This document shows positions 17,195 through 27,575 of a DNA stretch of 64,000 bases, piece after piece; the stretch's first letter is position 1, and each line of letters begins with the position of its first letter. A program made the translations under genes and the position numbers. Origin of the DNA: Halobacillus halophilus DSM 2266 (GTDB taxonomy: Bacteria > Bacillota > Bacilli > Bacillales > Halobacillaceae); contig NC_017668.1 of the NCBI RefSeq assembly GCF_000284515.1, forward strand, positions 2,666,001 through 2,730,000. The letters are read 5' to 3'. The notes beneath the pieces were generated by a model. The model saw only the letters and a program-made list of their open reading frames with translations. It ran no database searches and was not told where the DNA came from.

Positions 17195-17602
17195 TTAAAT
17201 GATATTCGCTCCAATTACATACGAAAGACCTACCGAGATGATGAATGATATAAAACCAACGGCACGATTATCTGTTGCTATTTCTTCGTCAATTTTAAAG
17301 GAAGGCGTTAAGAATTCATAAATAAAATAGCCGGACAAAAGAAGAATAAATCCAAACAACCCCCACCCCATTGTCTCGAGAAGAGAATCATTATGTTCAA
17401 TGGAAAAACGGAAAATATTAGCAATACCGAATATTTTACCTCCTGTAGCCATTGCTACAGCAAGGTTTCCATTTTTTATTTCTTTCCAGTTATTATAAGA
17501 AGTGACGATTTCAAAAATAGCCATAAAGACGACCAGACATAAGATGACAACACTGTAGCGCGCGGCTGTCTCAATTAACGTATATTCCCAAAAGTCTGTC
17601 AT
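17195..17602 (-). CDS. yshE: DUF350 family membrane protein YshE
   Basis: 135 residues with four hydrophobic segments (about 14-34, 50-65, 78-97 and 112-133), arranged as two pairs typical of DUF350. Function is unknown. It lies 25 bases downstream of mutS2, as in B. subtilis, and is probably co-transcribed with it. Confidence 0.88.
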   Translation of the reverse strand: MTDFWEYTLIETAARYSVVILCLVVFMAIFEIVTSYNNWKEIKNGNLAVAMATGGKIFGIANIFRFSIEHNDSLLETMGWGLFGFILLLSGYFIYEFLTPSFKIDEEIATDNRAVGFISFIISVGLSYVIGANII

Positions 17603-17627
17603 ATCTTAACGCTCCCTTTATAATCTA

Positions 17628-19973
17628 CTAGCTGAGTTCAAGTACGGTGACCCCGCTACCGCCTTCATTCATTCCACCGGCACGGTGATTGGTTATATTC
17701 CGGTGATTCTTCGCATAATTTTGTACCGCGGTTCTCAATGCTCCCGTCCCTTTTCCATGTATAATAGAGACGGTTGGGTAACCGGCAAGTAATGCGTCAT
17801 CAATATATTTCTCAAGTCGATTGAGGGCGTCCTCGTATCGCTCACCCCGCAAATCAAGTTCCGTTTTTACATGGTACCCTTTCCCTTTAACCGTAGCCAT
17901 CGGTTTTTCTTTATAAGGCTGCTCCGCCTTAATGAACTCCAAGTCTTTTCGTTTGGCTTTCACTTTCATTACACCTACTTGAACCTGGTATTCGTTTTTT
18001 CCAGTCTGTTCAACAATTGTCCCATTCTGGTTTAAAGTAAGAAGTTTTACTTCATCTCCTGATTTAAGTTCTTTCACTTCTTTTTGAGGTTCAGGTTTTG
18101 ATTCTTTTTTCTTTTTAGCCAGTTCGGGTTGAGCCTCGTCAAACATCTTCCGTGCCTCAATCCATTCATGTTCTTTCATACCAGCCTGGGATTTCATATT
18201 TCTAATTTCCCCGACAATAGTTTCAGCTTCTTCACGTGCCTGACGAATAGCTTTCTCAGCTTTTTCTTCAGCTTTTTCATAAAGCTCCTCGCGTTTTTGC
18301 TCGAACTGATCCCATTTGTTCTTCAGTTCGTTACGCAGATCTTGCGCTTCCTGCAGTAAACGTTCCGCTTCTTCATAATCCTGTTCTGCTCCCCGCTTTG
18401 ATTCTTCCAGTGAGGCGATCATATTCTCTACACTTTGAGAGTCGACGCCAATTTTCTCCTGAGCTGACGTGATTACGGATTCATGTAATCCAAGCTTACG
18501 CGAAATTTCAAAAGCATTACTACGCCCCGGCACACCTATTAATAACCGGTAGGTAGGCTTTAAAGTCTGGATATCAAATTCCACGGACGCATTGATTACA
18601 CCTTCACGGTTATAACCATAAGCTTTTAATTCAGGATAGTGGGTCGTGGCGATTACACGAGCATTCCGGTTTACAACTTCATCCAGTATAGACATTGCAA
18701 GTGCGGCACCTTCCTGTGGATCGGTACCCGCTCCCAGCTCATCAAATAATACAAGGGTTTTGTCATCGACGTGCTTTAGAATATCTACAATATTAGTCAT
18801 GTGAGAAGAGAAAGTAGATAAGCTCTGTTCGATGGATTGTTCATCACCAATATCAGCATAAACCTCTTCGAATACAGCCATTTCACAACCATCCAGAGCA
18901 GGAATCTGAAGACCGGACTGAGCCATCAGTGTACATAGGCCTACTAATTTCAGAGTGACGGTCTTCCCTCCGGTATTGGGGCCGGTAATAACGATAGAGG
19001 TATAGTCCTCTCCAATTTCTATATCATTGGGAACCACTTCCTCCTCATTAATTAATGGATGTCTGGCCTGAAGCATTTTAATACGTCCTTCATCGTTCAT
19101 GGACGGCATAGAAGCTTTCATTTGCTTACCGAGCTTCGCACGGGCAAACATAAAATCAACGTGTCCTAAGCGGGTTACATTCTCATATAAAGCAGAATAA
19201 TGATCCGCAATCTCCTCAGACAACTCTTTCAAAATCTTTTCAATCTCATGCTTTTCTTGAACCCGTGCTTCTTGAAGCTGATTATTCAAATCTACGACAG
19301 ATTGGGGTTCTATGAAGAGTGTAGCTCCTGACGAAGACTGATCGTGCACAATACCGCCAATTGCTCCCCGGTATTCCTGTTTCACAGGCAGGACATACCG
19401 CTCATTTCTGATGGTTACAATGGCATCCGAAAGCATTTTAGTCTTGGATTTAGTAAATGAATCCATTTTATCACGTACGCGACTCTCATATGTACGGACT
19501 CTCGAACGAATGGTTCTCAGCTTGTCCGACGCTCCGTCCATAACATTTCCATGCTCGTCAATACAGCTGCGTATTGACTGTTCCAGTTCCTTGAGGGGCA
19601 AAATACCTGTCACTATTTCCCTGAGCTTAGGCATCTCAGGTTCTTCTGCCTCTTCGATAAACCGTTTCAGCTGACGTCCACCATAAATAGTGCTCGCCAC
19701 ATCCAGAGACTCTAGTGCACTTAATATACCACCAATAGTTGTTCTTTTTAGACTAGGTTTGATATCAAAAATACCGCCAAGCGGTACATGTCCTTTTAAC
19801 CGAAGTACTTGAGCAGCTTCGTCTGTTTCCAACTGCCATTCTTTTACTTCCTCCAGTTTAGAGGAAGGTTTTAGTGCTGCTGCCTTTTCTTTACCAAGTG
19901 AGGAGGCTGCATGTTCACTTAATTGATCGATAATTTTTTTATATTCTAAGACATGAAGGATTCGCTGGTTCAT
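17628..19973 (-). CDS. mutS2: MutS2 family endonuclease/ATPase
   Basis: 781 residues. The MutS core lacks the mismatch-recognition domain. The Walker A is [14 protein letters not shown] (about 333) and Walker B is [17 protein letters not shown], with the signature ...[12 protein letters not shown] long coiled coil follows (about 515-640). The C-terminal Smr nuclease domain has [18 protein letters not shown] and [14 protein letters not shown]. MutS2 suppresses recombination in some bacteria and acts on collided ribosomes in B. subtilis. The ATG follows AAAGGAG; the gene is downstream of polX. Confidence 0.96.
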   Translation of the reverse strand: MNQRILHVLEYKKIIDQLSEHAASSLGKEKAAALKPSSKLEEVKEWQLETDEAAQVLRLKGHVPLGGIFDIKPSLKRTTIGGILSALESLDVASTIYGGRQLKRFIEEAEEPEMPKLREIVTGILPLKELEQSIRSCIDEHGNVMDGASDKLRTIRSRVRTYESRVRDKMDSFTKSKTKMLSDAIVTIRNERYVLPVKQEYRGAIGGIVHDQSSSGATLFIEPQSVVDLNNQLQEARVQEKHEIEKILKELSEEIADHYSALYENVTRLGHVDFMFARAKLGKQMKASMPSMNDEGRIKMLQARHPLINEEEVVPNDIEIGEDYTSIVITGPNTGGKTVTLKLVGLCTLMAQSGLQIPALDGCEMAVFEEVYADIGDEQSIEQSLSTFSSHMTNIVDILKHVDDKTLVLFDELGAGTDPQEGAALAMSILDEVVNRNARVIATTHYPELKAYGYNREGVINASVEFDIQTLKPTYRLLIGVPGRSNAFEISRKLGLHESVITSAQEKIGVDSQSVENMIASLEESKRGAEQDYEEAERLLQEAQDLRNELKNKWDQFEQKREELYEKAEEKAEKAIRQAREEAETIVGEIRNMKSQAGMKEHEWIEARKMFDEAQPELAKKKKESKPEPQKEVKELKSGDEVKLLTLNQNGTIVEQTGKNEYQVQVGVMKVKAKRKDLEFIKAEQPYKEKPMATVKGKGYHVKTELDLRGERYEDALNRLEKYIDDALLAGYPTVSIIHGKGTGALRTAVQNYAKNHRNITNHRAGGMNEGGSGVTVLELS

Positions 19974-20000
19974 GTAGATCTGTCTCCTTTATAACAACAC

Positions 20001-21713
20001 TCAAATACCGAACTTATTCATAAGCTGCTTTTTGGTCCAAGTATTTACTACTGTTTCTTTCCTGAGCCATCCTTTTCGGGCTGCGCCAATTCCAACTTCC
20101 ATATGTTCTAACATAGGGTAACTGTGAGCATCCGTATTTATAGCGATATTTACGCCTTCTTCTTGGGCTTTCATTAACCATTCCCAGTTTAAGTCCAGCC
20201 GGTTAGGGTTAGCGTTCAATTCCAGAATCGTTCCCGTGCGCTTCGCTCCGCGAATCAATTCCTCTACATTTACATCGTAGCCTTTTCGCCTTCCAATTAA
20301 GCGGCCTGTTGGATGGGCAATCATATCAACATGAGGATTCTCTAATGCTGTATTCAGTCTCTCCATAATTTTCTCTTCTGACTGGTTAAAACTGGAATGA
20401 ATAGATGCGATAACAAAATCCATTTCTTCCAGAAACTCATTACTAAAATCCAAGGAGCCGTCCGGAAGAATGTCCATTTCAATACCCGCAAATATATGGA
20501 AATCCTCCATCGACTCGTTCACTTTGTTAATCTCTTCGCGCTGTTTGCGTAAGCGTTCTTCATTAAGACCATTAGCTACTCTCAAATACTTGGAGTGATC
20601 CGTGATAGCGATGAAATCATAGCCTTTATTTTTTGCCTGTGCAGCCATTTCCTTAATGGACTGAGCCCCGTCACTCCAAGTCGAGTGCATATGCAGATCA
20701 CCGCGTATATCACTCAATTCAATCAGTTCTACCGGTTCTTTATACTTCTCTACTTCTCCATAATTCTCCCTGACTTCCGGGGGAATGTAATGAAGTCCGA
20801 AATGGTTAAAGAAATCTTCTTCCGTTTCAAAAGTCTGAACTTCACCTGTTTCCGCATTTTCGATGCCATATTCATTTATTTTTTCACCTTGCTGCTTCGC
20901 AAGCTGTCTCATTGAAACATTGTGGTCCTTAGAGCCCGTAAAATGGTGTAGAGTAGTTGCGAACTCCTCAGGGGCAACAATACGGAAATCTATTCCAATG
21001 TCATAGCCTTCATTAACAACAATGGAAACTTTTGTCTCCCCTGAAGCCACTACCTCTTTTATATCTGGATAGTTAAGAAGTTCATCTCTTGTATCTGCCG
21101 GATTTTCAGAGACCAGGATGAAATCAATATCCTTGATCGTCTCCCTCATGCGCCGAAGACTGCCAGCTCGTGAATAGCGTTTCACTGTTTTTGCATTCTG
21201 AAGAAAACCTTCTATTTTATCAGCGAGAGGCAGCATTAAAGCAATCGGGAGACGTTCTGGACGAGTATTTGCTTCTTCTAAAGCCTTCTTTATCTTCTCA
21301 GCAGACTTCTTCCCAAAGCCTTCCAATTCTTCTACCTTACCTTTTTCTACTGCTGTTTTTAACGTTTCTGCATCTATAATTCCTAACTCCTGATATAACT
21401 TCGCCAGCTTCTTTCCTCCAAGGCCTGGGAGGTCTAGCAATGGAACTAATCCTTCAGGAACTTCAGATTGTAACTGCTTTAATGTATCCGATTCGCCATT
21501 CTCAATAAATTCATGTATCACAGATGCTGTAGATTTTCCTATCCCCTTCATCTTAGTGAAGTCCTCTATTTCATTCAAAGAGTGATCATCGGCTTCCAAA
21601 GCTTGTGCGGCTTTACGATAGGCAGATATTTTAAAAGGGTTCTCCCCTTTCAACTCAAGATATACAGCAATCTTATCTAGTAACTTGATTACTTGCTTTT
21701 TATCAACAGCCAT
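20001..21713 (-). CDS. polX: DNA polymerase/3'-5' exonuclease PolX
   Basis: 570 residues combining an N-terminal Pol beta-like part (about 1-315) with a PHP domain (about 335-570). The polymerase part has an HhH (KGIGKSTASVIHEF, LPGLGGKKLAKLYQELG) and a nucleotidyl-transfer region (AGSLRRMRETIKDIDFILVS). The PHP part has metal-site motifs DLHMHSTWSDG, ITDHSKYL, GIEMDI, HPTGR and NTDAHS. It acts in base-excision repair with its own exonuclease. The ATG follows GAGGAGACG. It lies between cvpA and mutS2. Confidence 0.96.
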   Translation of the reverse strand: MAVDKKQVIKLLDKIAVYLELKGENPFKISAYRKAAQALEADDHSLNEIEDFTKMKGIGKSTASVIHEFIENGESDTLKQLQSEVPEGLVPLLDLPGLGGKKLAKLYQELGIIDAETLKTAVEKGKVEELEGFGKKSAEKIKKALEEANTRPERLPIALMLPLADKIEGFLQNAKTVKRYSRAGSLRRMRETIKDIDFILVSENPADTRDELLNYPDIKEVVASGETKVSIVVNEGYDIGIDFRIVAPEEFATTLHHFTGSKDHNVSMRQLAKQQGEKINEYGIENAETGEVQTFETEEDFFNHFGLHYIPPEVRENYGEVEKYKEPVELIELSDIRGDLHMHSTWSDGAQSIKEMAAQAKNKGYDFIAITDHSKYLRVANGLNEERLRKQREEINKVNESMEDFHIFAGIEMDILPDGSLDFSNEFLEEMDFVIASIHSSFNQSEEKIMERLNTALENPHVDMIAHPTGRLIGRRKGYDVNVEELIRGAKRTGTILELNANPNRLDLNWEWLMKAQEEGVNIAINTDAHSYPMLEHMEVGIGAARKGWLRKETVVNTWTKKQLMNKFGI

Positions 21714-21770
21714 ATTTTATCGTCTCCTCTAATAGATAATTTTCCTGTTCAATCTCCTTATATACATAAG

Positions 21771-21803
21771 AAAAAGCCGCTATGATCCTCATCACAGCGG
21801 CTT
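21771..21803 (-). terminator. terminator after cvpA
   Basis: A stem of 13 positions with two mismatches (AAGCCGCT at 21774-21781 with AGCGGCTT at 21796-21803, plus an inner GAT/ATC pair) is followed on the minus strand by TTTTTCTTAT. It lies between cvpA and polX. Confidence 0.75.
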
Positions 21804-21827
21804 AGTTTACCCATATCTACATTATCA

Positions 21828-22370
21828 TCAGTCAGCCACGTGTTCGATCCATAATGTTTTCAATTGTTCGGAAAACACCGGGGTGTGTTCAATGATAAAC
21901 TGAGCTAAGAAAGAACGATCCAGTGCGTTCTGTACCATCTCCAGAGGAACTAATGCTGCTATATACAGTAAGACAAAAAGCAGGATATAATTCTCTATGA
22001 AACCAAGAATACCTCCCAATAGTGAATTCAATGAACTCAAGATTGGAAGCTCAGCGACAAAATCCAACATGGATGCGATGATATGTATAATGATTTTCAC
22101 TCCAAAAAACAATATAGCAAAAGCTACCGCATTATAGAACGCTTGTTCCAATGGCATATTTTCCATGAAAATAGCCCAGGATGAATCGGCGGGCAATTCA
22201 GGATATGGAACCCAAAGGGTTAGCTTTGGGGATAAGTCATCGTAGTACATAGCCGCTACTACAAAAGAGACAATAAACCCAATTAGATGGAAGAGCTGGA
22301 GAATAAATCCTCTCTTCAGGCCAATTAGAACTCCAATTATTAATATAAAAAACAACAGTAAGTCAATCAT
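21828..22370 (-). CDS. CvpA family membrane protein (YshB)
   Basis: 180 residues with an N-terminal membrane helix pair (LLLFFILIIGVLIGLKRGFIL) and two more helices (NAVAFAILFFGVKIIIHIIA, GFIENYILLFVLLYIAALV). The glycine-rich segment LNSLLGGILGFIENY is typical of CvpA/colicin V production proteins. The true role in Bacillus is unclear. Its start overlaps the zapA stop by 8 bases. Confidence 0.88.
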   Translation of the reverse strand: MIDLLLFFILIIGVLIGLKRGFILQLFHLIGFIVSFVVAAMYYDDLSPKLTLWVPYPELPADSSWAIFMENMPLEQAFYNAVAFAILFFGVKIIIHIIASMLDFVAELPILSSLNSLLGGILGFIENYILLFVLLYIAALVPLEMVQNALDRSFLAQFIIEHTPVFSEQLKTLWIEHVAD

Positions 22371-22650
22371 GATTGTGGTCGTCCTTTTCCTCTTTCTTTT
22401 CTATATAATCCATCAGTTCCGTGCATTCTTCTTTTAACTTTATATATTCATTCATCGTATTAACAGCAGTCAAAACGGCGAGCTTAGCCGTATCCAGACT
22501 TGGATTTGCTTCGTGAATTTCTCGCATTTTCTGATCCACTAAGCTGGATACCATACGGATATGATGGGGTTCTTCATGACCAACTATAGTGTAAGACCGC
22601 TTATTGATCTCCACTGTAATTCTTTTCTTGTCTTGGTCCGATTGTGCCAC
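22363..22650 (-). CDS. zapA: cell division protein ZapA
   Basis: A small FtsZ-associated protein that bundles FtsZ filaments at the division site. It shows the family pattern KKRITVEINKRSYTIVGHEE, then SLVDQKMREIHEANPSLDT and AVLTAVNTMNEYIKLKEECT, with a C-terminal coiled coil. ATG 22656 abuts the AGGGGG site. GTG 22648-22650, two codons on, has a 7-base spacing and gives a family-like start (MAQSDQDKKRITV). It overlaps cvpA downstream. Confidence 0.9.
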   Translation of the reverse strand: MAQSDQDKKRITVEINKRSYTIVGHEEPHHIRMVSSLVDQKMREIHEANPSLDTAKLAVLTAVNTMNEYIKLKEECTELMDYIEKKEEKDDHNHD

Positions 22651-22804
22651 GTCCATACCCCCTAGTTTCTCAATCCTAAATTTAATAGTAACATGAAGAT
22701 ATTGAATTAGGAAACCAATATGGATCTAATTTGCAAATGTTCTAATTTCAAATAGATTTTGCTATACTATTCATACCATTTTTGTTTACAGAAAGGAATT
22801 AAAC

Positions 22805-23737
22805 ATGCCACAAGTCGTCCTTAAATTACCAGCTTCAACCCTGGAAAAAATGAAGAATCATTATCATTCTCAACTTAAAAATCCGCCTCAAAACGCTATT
22901 TTTGCTGCTAAAACGAGCGCCTGCACCATTACAGCCTATCGTTCCGGTAAAGTTCTTTTCCAAGGTAAAAGTCCTGAATCGGAGTCTGAGCAATGGGGGA
23001 AACCAGACAAGGGGTCCCTTAAATCCAATAGTAGTTCTAGTTCTAAACAGCCGCACGCATTCCATCCACCGGAGAGCTTATTTACAAGTTCACACATTGG
23101 ATCAGATGAAGCCGGAACTGGAGATTACTTCGGACCGATCACGGTTGCTGCCGCTTATGTTACGAAAGAGCAAGCACATACGCTAAAAGCCATCGGGGTT
23201 AAGGACTCTAAGCATTTAAATGACAGGCAAATCAGAGAGCTGGCTAAAAGCATCGTCGAGCTGAAAATCCCTTACAGTCTTTTGCGGCTTCCGAATAAAA
23301 AATACAATCAATGGCAGCGCAAGGGCTGGTCCCAAGGAAAAATGAAAACGATCCTGCATCATCAGGCTCTCGAAAAATTATTAGAAAAAATTTCTCCCAA
23401 GAAACCAGATGGGATTCTGATTGATCAATTTTCACAGCCGGAAGTTTACCAAAAGCATTTACGTAGTGAAAAATTACATTTGCAGCCTAACGTATATTTT
23501 ATGACCAAAGCCGAAAGTTACTCGATTGCTGTTGCTGCAGGATCTATTATCGCTAGGTCAGCTTTTGTTAAGGAAATGGATCAATTAGAAATGGATACAG
23601 GGCTTTCTATTCCTAAAGGAGCATCCGCAAAAGTGGATCAGGCGGCAGCCCAAGTCATCAAACACTATGGTGAAGATAAGCTTGATGAGATAGCAAAAGT
23701 CCATTTTGCCAACACTCAAAAAGCTAAAAAGTTATAG
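22805..23737 (+). CDS. rnhC: ribonuclease HIII
   Basis: Degrades RNA in RNA-DNA hybrids. 310 residues: an N-terminal TBP-like substrate-binding domain (1-90) and a catalytic RNase H domain with GSDEAGTGDYFGP (D and E of the DExxG-type site, about residue 98). The second-site segments VKDSKHLND and GILIDQFSQP follow, then AESYSIAVAAGSIIARSAF. The ATG follows GAAAGGA. It is divergent from zapA and convergent with pheT, as in B. subtilis. Confidence 0.95.
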   Translation: MPQVVLKLPASTLEKMKNHYHSQLKNPPQNAIFAAKTSACTITAYRSGKVLFQGKSPESESEQWGKPDKGSLKSNSSSSSKQPHAFHPPESLFTSSHIGSDEAGTGDYFGPITVAAAYVTKEQAHTLKAIGVKDSKHLNDRQIRELAKSIVELKIPYSLLRLPNKKYNQWQRKGWSQGKMKTILHHQALEKLLEKISPKKPDGILIDQFSQPEVYQKHLRSEKLHLQPNVYFMTKAESYSIAVAAGSIIARSAFVKEMDQLEMDTGLSIPKGASAKVDQAAAQVIKHYGEDKLDEIAKVHFANTQKAKKL

Positions 23738-23742
23738 AAGAA

Positions 23743-23782
23743 AAAACAGGTGACCCGGCAAATCCAGGCCACCTGTTTTTTT
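23743..23782. terminator. shared terminator between rnhC and pheT
   Basis: AAAACAGGTG and CACCTGTTTT pair with a partly paired inner region. T-runs occur on both strands. It lies between two convergent genes and overlaps the last base of the pheT stop codon. Confidence 0.8.
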
Positions 23783-26207
23783 ATCCACGAAGCTCTGCTT
23801 CATGTTGATCTTTAACAGCTGTTAAAATTTTGTCGTGCGCTTCTTCAACTTCTTCATCTTTTAAAGTACGGTGAGGGTCCAGATATAAAAGATTAAAGGC
23901 AAGGGATTTTTTCCCTTCTGGTAAATGATCGCCTTGATAGACATCAAACACCCGTACATCCTTAACCAATGGAGCTCCTGCTTCAGATATTGTATCGGTA
24001 ATAGCGGCCGATGTTATTTGTTCGTCAACCACAAGCGCAATATCTCTTGAAACAGATGGATAACGCGGAATTGCCTGGAACGCTTCTTCTTTCGTATATT
24101 GAGCGAATAATTCCTCAGCGTTTAAGTCGAACACATACGTATCTTTCAAACCTAATTCCTTTTGAAGTTTAGGATGAACTTGTCCAATAAACCCGATTTC
24201 TTTATCTCCTGATTTCACTAGGGCCGTGCGTCCAGGGTGCATATGTGGAATCTTTGTTTTTTCATAGGTGAAGGACAGATCAAGCTGTGCACTCAACCCT
24301 TCCACAATTCCTTTCACTACATAGAAGTCCACTTCTTTCTTTTCCTGCTGCCAAGGATGTGATATCCACGTACCTGTTAACGCCCCAGATGCTCTTAAAA
24401 TTTCACTCGGCTGTCTTGTTACTTGTTCTTCATTACTTACAAATACGGTCCCTACTTCATAATAGGAAAGATCCTTCTGCTTCCTTGCTACATTATAAGA
24501 TAAGGATTGCAACAATTCAGGCAGCATACTGAGTCGCAGATGGCTGTGGTCTTCACTCATCGGCATCGCAAGAGCCACTGGAGATTTCGCCTGTCGTTTA
24601 ATTTCCGGACTTACAAGCATCTGTGACCGTTCCTTTGGTGTTAATGAATACGTAATCGTTTCGTGCAGCCCTGCTCCCTCGAAATACGATTTCACTTTTC
24701 GTTTGAGCTGCTGTTCAAGAGTCAGCCCGCCTGCTTGCGAAGATCCTTGCGGAAGCGTGTAAGGAAGATTATCATACCCGAAAATACGCGCCACTTCTTC
24801 AAGCATATCTTCAAAAAGCTCTATATCCCCTCGGCGTGTAGGAATCTTTACATCAAAATTTTCTCCGTTTTGTTCATAGGAGAACTGAAGCCGGCGCAGG
24901 ATATCAGCAATTTCTTCATTTGTAATGGAAGTTCCAAGACGATCGTTAATGACAGACGTTTCAATAGAAACCTTATTTTCAGAGCGATCCAACTGGTCCA
25001 CGCTTACTGCACCTGATAAAACCGTACCGCCAGCATACTTGGCCAGGAGCTCACAGGCTCGCTTTCCTGCGCGCTCGACGCGGTTAGGATCTACGCCTTT
25101 CTCAAAGCGGTTACTTGACTCACTTCTTAAGCCATGATCTTTCGAAGCCTGCCGCACAACTGATGGATCGAAATAGGCCGCCTCTAGAATCAATGTTTTC
25201 GTATCTTCTTGAACTTCAGACTTGGCACCGCCCATAACTCCGGCAATCGCATGCGCTTCATCACCGTTTGTTATCACCAAATGATGATTCTTCAGTTCCC
25301 GCTTCTGATTATCTAATGTTGTAATCATTTCTCCGTCCTCTGCTCGTCTCGTTACAATCTTGTCAGAGTCAAAACGATCGTAATCAAAAGCATGAAGCGG
25401 CTGACCATATTCAAGCAGTACGTAGTTCGTAATGTCTACTACATTATTAATCGGGCGAATACCCGCAGCCGTTAATCGATTCCTCATCCACAGTGGAGAG
25501 GCACCTACTTTAATATCTTTAATGATGAAAGCCCCGTAATAAGGATTGGCTTGTTTGTCTTCCACTTCTACAGAAATGAAATCCTCAGCTGCTTCATTCG
25601 AATAGGGTACATCTTCTTTCTGCAGTTCATAGTCACCATCAATAGCCGCCGCCACCTCATACGCTACCCCCGCCATGCTCAGGGCGTCAGATCGATTAGG
25701 CGTTAAACCGAGTTCTATAATCTTATCATCTAAATTTAACAGAGAAAGAGCGTCCGCTCCTGCTTCAACATCTTCTGGGAAAACGAAGATCCCCTCCGCA
25801 AATTCTTTCGGGACGTCTTTTTCGTCTATACCCAGCTCCTGAAGAGAACAGATCATGCCATTGGACTCTTCTCCACGAAGCTTAGTTTTTTTTATTTTGA
25901 AATCACCTGGAAGAACAGCTCCAGGTTTTGCTACAGCTACTTGCTGTCCTTCTGCAATATTCGGAGCTCCGCAGACAATTTGCAGGGTTTCCTCTCCTAC
26001 GTCGACCTGGCAAAGGGATAATTTATCAGCGTTTGGGTGTTGTTCACAGGACTGGACGTGTCCCACCACTACACCGGACACACCTTCTGCAACAGGTGTC
26101 ACACTTTCCACTTCAATTCCTGTTTTCGTGATGATTTCAGCTAACTCTTCGGTTGAATAGCTGCTGATATCGATTAATTCTTGCAACCAATTGGATGATA
26201 CAAGCAT
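23781..26207 (-). CDS. pheT: phenylalanyl-tRNA synthetase beta subunit
   Basis: 808 residues with the full set of domains: an N-terminal tRNA-binding OB domain (about 40-150, VVVGHVQSCEQHPNADKLSL), B3/B4 editing region, B5 (about 405-475), core catalytic-like domain (about 485-680) and a C-terminal ferredoxin-fold anticodon-binding domain (about 715-808, RYPSVSRDIALVVDEQI). It pairs with PheS as an alpha2beta2 enzyme. The ATG follows GAGGAG. It is 15 bases downstream of pheS under T-box control. Confidence 0.97.
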   Translation of the reverse strand: MLVSSNWLQELIDISSYSTEELAEIITKTGIEVESVTPVAEGVSGVVVGHVQSCEQHPNADKLSLCQVDVGEETLQIVCGAPNIAEGQQVAVAKPGAVLPGDFKIKKTKLRGEESNGMICSLQELGIDEKDVPKEFAEGIFVFPEDVEAGADALSLLNLDDKIIELGLTPNRSDALSMAGVAYEVAAAIDGDYELQKEDVPYSNEAAEDFISVEVEDKQANPYYGAFIIKDIKVGASPLWMRNRLTAAGIRPINNVVDITNYVLLEYGQPLHAFDYDRFDSDKIVTRRAEDGEMITTLDNQKRELKNHHLVITNGDEAHAIAGVMGGAKSEVQEDTKTLILEAAYFDPSVVRQASKDHGLRSESSNRFEKGVDPNRVERAGKRACELLAKYAGGTVLSGAVSVDQLDRSENKVSIETSVINDRLGTSITNEEIADILRRLQFSYEQNGENFDVKIPTRRGDIELFEDMLEEVARIFGYDNLPYTLPQGSSQAGGLTLEQQLKRKVKSYFEGAGLHETITYSLTPKERSQMLVSPEIKRQAKSPVALAMPMSEDHSHLRLSMLPELLQSLSYNVARKQKDLSYYEVGTVFVSNEEQVTRQPSEILRASGALTGTWISHPWQQEKKEVDFYVVKGIVEGLSAQLDLSFTYEKTKIPHMHPGRTALVKSGDKEIGFIGQVHPKLQKELGLKDTYVFDLNAEELFAQYTKEEAFQAIPRYPSVSRDIALVVDEQITSAAITDTISEAGAPLVKDVRVFDVYQGDHLPEGKKSLAFNLLYLDPHRTLKDEEVEEAHDKILTAVKDQHEAELRG

Positions 26208-26222
26208 TGTTTTTCTCCTCCT

Positions 26223-27257
26223 TTACGCTTTGTGATATTGTTCTAAGAATCGGATGTCATTGGTATAGAAATTTCTAATATCATCCACACCATATTTCAA
26301 CATTGCAATTCGCTCAGGTCCCATTCCAAATGCGAAACCGGAATATTCTTTTGGATCATATCCTGCCATTTCCAATACATTTGGATGAACCATACCCGCT
26401 CCTAATATCTCAATCCAGCCAGTTCCTTTACAGACAGAACAACCTTTTCCTTCACATACTTTACACGAAATATCCATCTCAACAGACGGTTCCGTAAATG
26501 GGAAGAAACTTGGGCGGAGTCTTATATCCCGTTCTGCTCCAAACATTTGTTTCGCAAAGGCGTTTAAGACCCCTTTCAAATCACTCATACGCACATGTTT
26601 ATCGACTAAAAGTCCCTCTAATTGAGTAAACTGGTGAGAGTGAGTCGCATCGTCTGTATCCCTGCGGTAAACCTTACCTGGACAAATCATCTTCACTGGT
26701 TCATTTCCATTTTTCTGACCCATTGTACGTGCTTGCACTGGTGAAGTATGAGTACGAAGAAGCAATTCTTCCGTGATATAAAAAGAGTCCTGCATATCTC
26801 GAGCCGGATGTCCTTTAGGTAAGTTCAATGCTTCAAAGTTATAATAATCGGTTTCCACTTCAGGACCTTCTTTTATTTCAAAGCCCATTCCGATAAATAG
26901 ATCTTCAATCTCTTCCACAATACTTGTAAGCAAATGAGGACCGCCAACACGTACAGGTCGTCCTGGAAGAGTCACGTCAATGCTCTCTGCTTCTAATTGT
27001 TTTTCGAGTTCTTGATCTTCCAGCCGAGTCTGTTTCGTATCAATTGCAGCGGCAATACTTTCTCTTACTTCATTAGCCAGCTGACCGATTACAGGCCTCT
27101 CTTCTTTGGATAATTTCCCCATGCCGCGAAGCACCTCTGTAATAGGTCCTTTTTTTCCTAAGTATTCTACCCGAACATCTTTCAAACTTTGTACGTTTTC
27201 GGATTTGCTAACTTTTTCTAGAGCTTCCTGCTTCAACTCTTCTAAACGCTCTTTCAT
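26223..27257 (-). CDS. pheS: phenylalanyl-tRNA synthetase alpha subunit
   Basis: 344 residues with an N-terminal coiled coil (1-90) and a class II catalytic core. Motifs seen are [50 protein letters not shown]-like [16 protein letters not shown], and [18 protein letters not shown]. It aminoacylates tRNA-Phe. The ATG follows AAAGGAGG. A T-box leader precedes it. Confidence 0.97.
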   Translation of the reverse strand: MKERLEELKQEALEKVSKSENVQSLKDVRVEYLGKKGPITEVLRGMGKLSKEERPVIGQLANEVRESIAAAIDTKQTRLEDQELEKQLEAESIDVTLPGRPVRVGGPHLLTSIVEEIEDLFIGMGFEIKEGPEVETDYYNFEALNLPKGHPARDMQDSFYITEELLLRTHTSPVQARTMGQKNGNEPVKMICPGKVYRRDTDDATHSHQFTQLEGLLVDKHVRMSDLKGVLNAFAKQMFGAERDIRLRPSFFPFTEPSVEMDISCKVCEGKGCSVCKGTGWIEILGAGMVHPNVLEMAGYDPKEYSGFAFGMGPERIAMLKYGVDDIRNFYTNDIRFLEQYHKA

Positions 27258-27285
27258 CGAATATATCCTCCTTTAGTGAAAAATA

Positions 27286-27544
27286 AAAAAGTCCCGTCCC
27301 CAAAAAAGGGACGAGACTTGTCATGGTCGTTTCGCGGTACCACCCTTGTTGACACCTGTAGTGCCCACCTCAGATTGAATAACGGAATGAATTCCGGACC
27401 ACTTGGATAGTGATCAGCTCCAGAGTGAAATTTCAGTAGTTGTCACGATAGAAGCACTTCCAGTCTAAGGTGCTTCCTCCCTGAGATCGATTCCCAATTA
27501 CATACTTGCCTCTTTCTACGCTTTTTTTTTATAACTGCTTACTT
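27286..27544 (-). promoter_or_regulatory. T-box riboswitch leader of pheST
   Basis: A gene-free leader with the T-box antiterminator core GGGTGGTACCGCG (minus strand, 27333-27345). A terminator follows: AGTCTCGTCCC pairs with GGGACGGGACT (27290-27319 region), then a run of Ts. Upstream stem-I-like hairpins lie between 27350 and 27530. By context it senses uncharged tRNA-Phe. I did not settle the specifier codon. Confidence 0.92.
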
Positions 27545-27573
27545 ATTATAGAGAATGAAAAAGCAGGATGCAA
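27545..27573 (-). promoter_or_regulatory. SigA promoter of pheST
   Basis: On the minus strand TTGCAT (27568-27573), a 17-base spacer and TATAAT (27545-27550), directly upstream of the T-box leader and just after the ysgA stop. Confidence 0.7.
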
Positions 27574-27575
27574 CC